Positions 6,004 through 8,197 of a DNA stretch of 8,197 nucleotides are shown here, in pieces. How positions within the stretch are numbered: the stretch's first letter is position 1; every line of letters begins with the position of its first letter. The notes below the pieces were generated by a model. That model was not told the origin of the DNA. It saw only the letters and a program-made list of their open reading frames with translations, and ran no database searches. The position numbers and the translations under genes were made by a program. The DNA comes from Candidatus Omnitrophota bacterium (GTDB lineage: Bacteria > Hinthialibacterota > Hinthialibacteria > JAKQFZ01): positions 1 to 8,197 of the forward strand of contig JAKQFZ010000905.1 in the NCBI GenBank assembly GCA_029558215.1. The letters run 5' to 3'.

Positions 6004-6036
6004 AGGCATAATTGACTGTGTACTACAGTCGTGCCT
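6004..6036 (+). promoter_or_regulatory. two-part stem-loop before the ferritin-like gene
   Basis: AGGCA (6004-6008) pairs with TGCCT (6032-6036), and GACTGT (6014-6019) pairs with ACAGTC (6025-6030) around a five-base loop. The left bulge is five bases and the right bulge is one. It ends eight bases before the GGAG ribosome site. The layout resembles the tpx leader stem. No T tract follows, so it is not a simple terminator. Confidence 0.45.
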
Positions 6037-6057
6037 TCCAGATTGGAGAAAAGGAAT

Positions 6058-6567
6058 ATGGCCGAAACAAAGCAACAGATTCTGGACACAGCGTTGAAAC
6101 TGGAGCAGGACGGTCATGCGTTCTACATGGACGCTGCCAACTCGGCTTCCAACCCGCTGGCCAAGAAGATGTACCAGTCGCTTGCAGCGGATGAACAGAA
6201 ACACATGGAGTGGATTCAGGCATTGCTCGAGGGTCGAACGCCCGGGATGACCCGGATTTCCGATACCTATGAGAGACTTCGAGGCATCTTTGCGGATGCT
6301 CCCGAGAGCCTTCGCAAAGAAGTGAAGGCAGCGGCTGGGGACCAGGCATCCCTTACAATTGGGATGAACATGGAGGACAAGTCTGCTGCCGCCTATCAGA
6401 AGTGGTCAGACGAAACGGCTGACAGCCAGTTGAAGGCCTTGCTCGCGAACCTCGCGGAGTTTGAACGAGGGCACCGCCGAATTCTTGAGAACACGTTGGA
6501 GTATCTTGACAAGACCGGCGACTGGTTCATGGTGGAAGAGCAGTGGAATTTCGAAGGTGGAGCCTAG
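6058..6567 (+). CDS. rubrerythrin-like ferritin-family protein (no rubredoxin domain)
   Basis: The product is 169 residues, a COG1633-type ferritin-like four-helix protein. Two helix pairs carry candidate diiron ligands: E16 (ALKLEQDGHAFY), E46 and H49 (ADEQKHMEWI), E106 (GMNMEDKSAAAY), and E136 and H139 (AEFERGHRRIL). There is no C-terminal CxxC pair, and no cysteine at all. Unlike rubrerythrin it would therefore need an external electron donor or work as an oxidase or iron-handling protein. The C-terminal GDWFMVEEQWNFEGG (154-168) is aromatic and acidic, as seen in related proteins. The start chosen has GGAG (6045-6048) nine bases upstream. An in-frame ATG at 6031 would start inside a stem-loop and add nine residues. 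The stop is only six bases before the oxidoreductase start. The precise reaction is not known for most of this group. Confidence 0.85.
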   Translation: MAETKQQILDTALKLEQDGHAFYMDAANSASNPLAKKMYQSLAADEQKHMEWIQALLEGRTPGMTRISDTYERLRGIFADAPESLRKEVKAAAGDQASLTIGMNMEDKSAAAYQKWSDETADSQLKALLANLAEFERGHRRILENTLEYLDKTGDWFMVEEQWNFEGGA

Positions 6568-6573
6568 TATCAG

Positions 6574-8197
6574 ATGAAGTCGAATGCGCTTAATATCGTC
6601 ATTGGTGGCGAAGCGGGTCAGGGGCTTGTGACCATCGGTCAGGTACTCACCAAGAGCCTGATTCGAAGCGGTTACTTTGTTGTGGTTACACAGCAGTACC
6701 AGTCTCGGATCCGAGGCGGACACAACACTTTTGCCGTGAGGGTGAGCACAGAGGACATCGCCGCGCCGCAGGAGTCCATTGATCTTCTTGTGGCCATGGA
6801 TCAGGACACGGTTTCGATTCATCGCGATGAATTGTCGGAGCATGCACGGGTGCTCGTGGATCAATCGTGGAATCTCAGTTGTGAGCGCTGTGTCGCAGTT
6901 CCGCTCAAAACGCTTTCGACCAAGAGATATGAAAACACAGCGGCTCTCGGAGTTCTTGCCTCGATTCTTGGACTGGAAGAAGAGGTGATCTTTCAGGGAA
7001 TCAAGGAACTGATTGGTGCAAAGCATGCCGATGAACTTGACGCAAACAGGGAAGTTCTGTCCAAGGCTTCTCAGTTTGGAGCAGGGCTCAAACTCCCTCA
7101 GCTGCGTCTCGCGGCAACCCGTAGCGACACGCAACGCATGACGATCAACGGCAATGAGGCTATCGCCATGGGGGCGCTGTCGGCAGGGGTGAAGTTTTGC
7201 TCCTTCTACCCAATGACTCCGGCGACGACAATCGTTCTCAATATCATCAGCCGCGCCAAACAGATGGGCGTTGTTGCGGAGCAGGCCGAAGACGAGATCG
7301 CAGCCATCAATATGGCTCTCGGAGCGTCGTACGTCGGTGCTCCCGCGTTTGTCGCCACTTCCGGTGGTGGTTTTGCGCTGATGACAGAAGGGGTCAGTCT
7401 TGCGGGAATTACCGAAACCCCAATCGTCATTGCCGTTGCTCAGCGGCCGGGTCCCGCAACGGGTTTGCCAACGATGACCGAGCAGGGCGATCTTGAATTC
7501 GTTTTGCATGGAGGACACGGCGATTTTCCGAAGGCGATATTCAGTCCCGGTTCTGTCGAGGAGTGCTTTTGGCTGACTCGAAAGGCATTCGAGATCGCAG
7601 AACGCTATCAAAGCCCGGTCTTCATCCTGACAGATCAGTTCTTGGCAGACTCCTATCGTGCTGTCGAACCACCTGATGTTTCAGGCCTTCAGCCAGTGAG
7701 ACCCGGTGCAGCGCTTGACGATGTGTCTCTCCCCTATCGGCGCTTTGCCTTGACTGAAGATGGAGTCTCCCCAAGGCTTCTGCCAGGTGCCACCGAACAC
7801 TTGGTTCTTGTTGACAGTGATGAGCACACGCAAGAGGGCAGAATCACCGAAGACCACACGATCCGAACTCAGATGGTTCTCAAGCGCATGAAAAAGATGC
7901 AGGGAATAATCTCCGAAGTCGTAGAGCCTTCCTTTCAAGGGGATGAAGACGCGGAGACTATCCTTGTATGTTGGGGTTCGACCTGCGGTTCGGTGCAAGA
8001 GGCACTGGAGAGACTTCGTCAAGAGGGAGTCAAGGCTGCAATGCTTCATTTTCCACAGGTCTGGCCACTAGTACCCGACAAATTCTTGGAACGCTTGAAT
8101 CGTGCCAAACGCGTTGTGTGTATCGAGGGGAATGCGACAGGTCAGTTCGCGCGCCTTGTCTGTCGTGATACGGGTTTTGCGATTCAGATCGGAAGAG
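6574..8197 (+). CDS. korA: 2-oxoacid:acceptor oxidoreductase, fused gamma-alpha subunit, 3' partial
   Basis: About 541 codons are visible and the frame is still open at the window edge; family members usually run to about 570-620. Residues 1-180 form the gamma domain (GGEAGQG 11-17, QSRIRGGHN 43-51). After a linker, the alpha pyrimidine-binding domain begins near 189, with NGNEAIAMGA, YPMTPAT (212-218), EDEIAAINMALGAS (239-252), ATSGGGFALMTEG (261-273) and GLPTMTEQGDLEF (297-309). Domain II continues to the edge (LVCWGSTCGSVQEAL, EGNATGQFARLVCRDTGF). The enzyme oxidatively decarboxylates a 2-oxoacid with CoA, passing electrons to ferredoxin. The TEQGDL...HGDFP pattern fits 2-oxoglutarate oxidoreductase (KorA), though branched-chain oxoacid enzymes are close relatives. 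The TPP-binding beta subunit would be expected just past the edge. The start ATG follows the previous stop by six bases, with GGTGGAG (6556-6562) upstream. The final 12 bases equal an Illumina adapter, so the last four codons are less certain. Confidence 0.9.
   Translation, partial: MKSNALNIVIGGEAGQGLVTIGQVLTKSLIRSGYFVVVTQQYQSRIRGGHNTFAVRVSTEDIAAPQESIDLLVAMDQDTVSIHRDELSEHARVLVDQSWNLSCERCVAVPLKTLSTKRYENTAALGVLASILGLEEEVIFQGIKELIGAKHADELDANREVLSKASQFGAGLKLPQLRLAATRSDTQRMTINGNEAIAMGALSAGVKFCSFYPMTPATTIVLNIISRAKQMGVVAEQAEDEIAAINMALGASYVGAPAFVATSGGGFALMTEGVSLAGITETPIVIAVAQRPGPATGLPTMTEQGDLEFVLHGGHGDFPKAIFSPGSVEECFWLTRKAFEIAERYQSPVFILTDQFLADSYRAVEPPDVSGLQPVRPGAALDDVSLPYRRFALTEDGVSPRLLPGATEHLVLVDSDEHTQEGRITEDHTIRTQMVLKRMKKMQGIISEVVEPSFQGDEDAETILVCWGSTCGSVQEALERLRQEGVKAAMLHFPQVWPLVPDKFLERLNRAKRVVCIEGNATGQFARLVCRDTGFAIQIGR
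8186..8197 (+). other. terminal 12 bases identical to Illumina adapter start
   Basis: The window ends in AGATCGGAAGAG, the first 12 bases of the standard TruSeq-type adapter. The reading frame continues through it (IQIGR), so it could be genuine sequence or untrimmed adapter. It is flagged as a possible assembly artefact. Confidence 0.6.

Noticed and set aside
6012..6040. Possible promoter with TTGACT at 6012-6017
   Set aside because: The hexamer lies in a hairpin arm, and the position 17 bases on (CTTCCA) is not a credible -10.
6406..7611. A 401-codon open frame on the minus strand
   Set aside because: It runs antisense to the ferritin-like gene and korA, both of which have clear family motifs throughout. 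Its translation shows no recognisable domain and it is explained by codon bias of the sense genes.

Overview
This window reads as a fragment from an anaerobic or oxygen-intolerant bacterium, most likely a contig from a metagenome or draft genome. The evidence is a compact same-strand gene set made almost entirely of the anaerobe's way of handling oxygen: rubrerythrin, a two-iron-centre desulfoferrodoxin (superoxide reductase), a 2-Cys thiol peroxidase, ferritin and a second ferritin-like protein, followed by a ferredoxin-linked 2-oxoacid oxidoreductase. There is no catalase or superoxide dismutase. Base composition is moderate, with GC slightly above half, and ribosome binding sites are classical AGGAGG. 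No marker present lets me name the phylum.

Layout. Positions 1-147 hold G/C-run palindromic repeats, with divergent tandem copies. Positions 148-236 are the leader of the first gene and contain a perfect-armed Fur-type palindrome. Then come ten genes, all on the + strand. A Fur/PerR-family regulator (237-695), a DUF2400/TIGR02757 protein (692-1507) and a SO_0444-type heavy-metal permease with a C-terminal HMA domain (1504-2754) are joined by ATGA stop/start overlaps. L-lactate dehydrogenase (2768-3712) follows after 13 bases. Next is the oxygen-defence block: rubrerythrin, desulfoferrodoxin, thiol peroxidase, ferritin and a ferritin-like protein, with gaps of 44-96 bases and strong Shine-Dalgarno sites. 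Last is a gamma-alpha fused 2-oxoacid:acceptor oxidoreductase subunit that runs off the right edge.

How the genes fit together. The regulator has all five PerR metal ligands, including the Asp that favours peroxide sensing, and sits behind a Fur-like box, so it probably autoregulates and may control the whole string. Desulfoferrodoxin reduces superoxide to peroxide, rubrerythrin and Tpx reduce peroxide, ferritin(s) store the iron that would otherwise feed Fenton chemistry, and the permease exports soft metals. Lactate dehydrogenase and the oxidoreductase handle NADH and reduced ferredoxin. Oxidoreductases of the latter type are oxygen-sensitive, which makes the association sensible.

Most interesting: the DUF2400 protein carries a GSACK...IPLDTHMHWI pattern that resembles the catalytic Lys/Asp region of OGG1-type HhH-GPD DNA glycosylases, which would make it a candidate oxidative DNA repair enzyme inside a PerR operon. 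The regulator combines PerR-type sensing residues with a Fur-type DNA-reading residue and a Fur-type box. The last 12 bases of the window are identical to the start of the common Illumina adapter, so the right edge needs caution.
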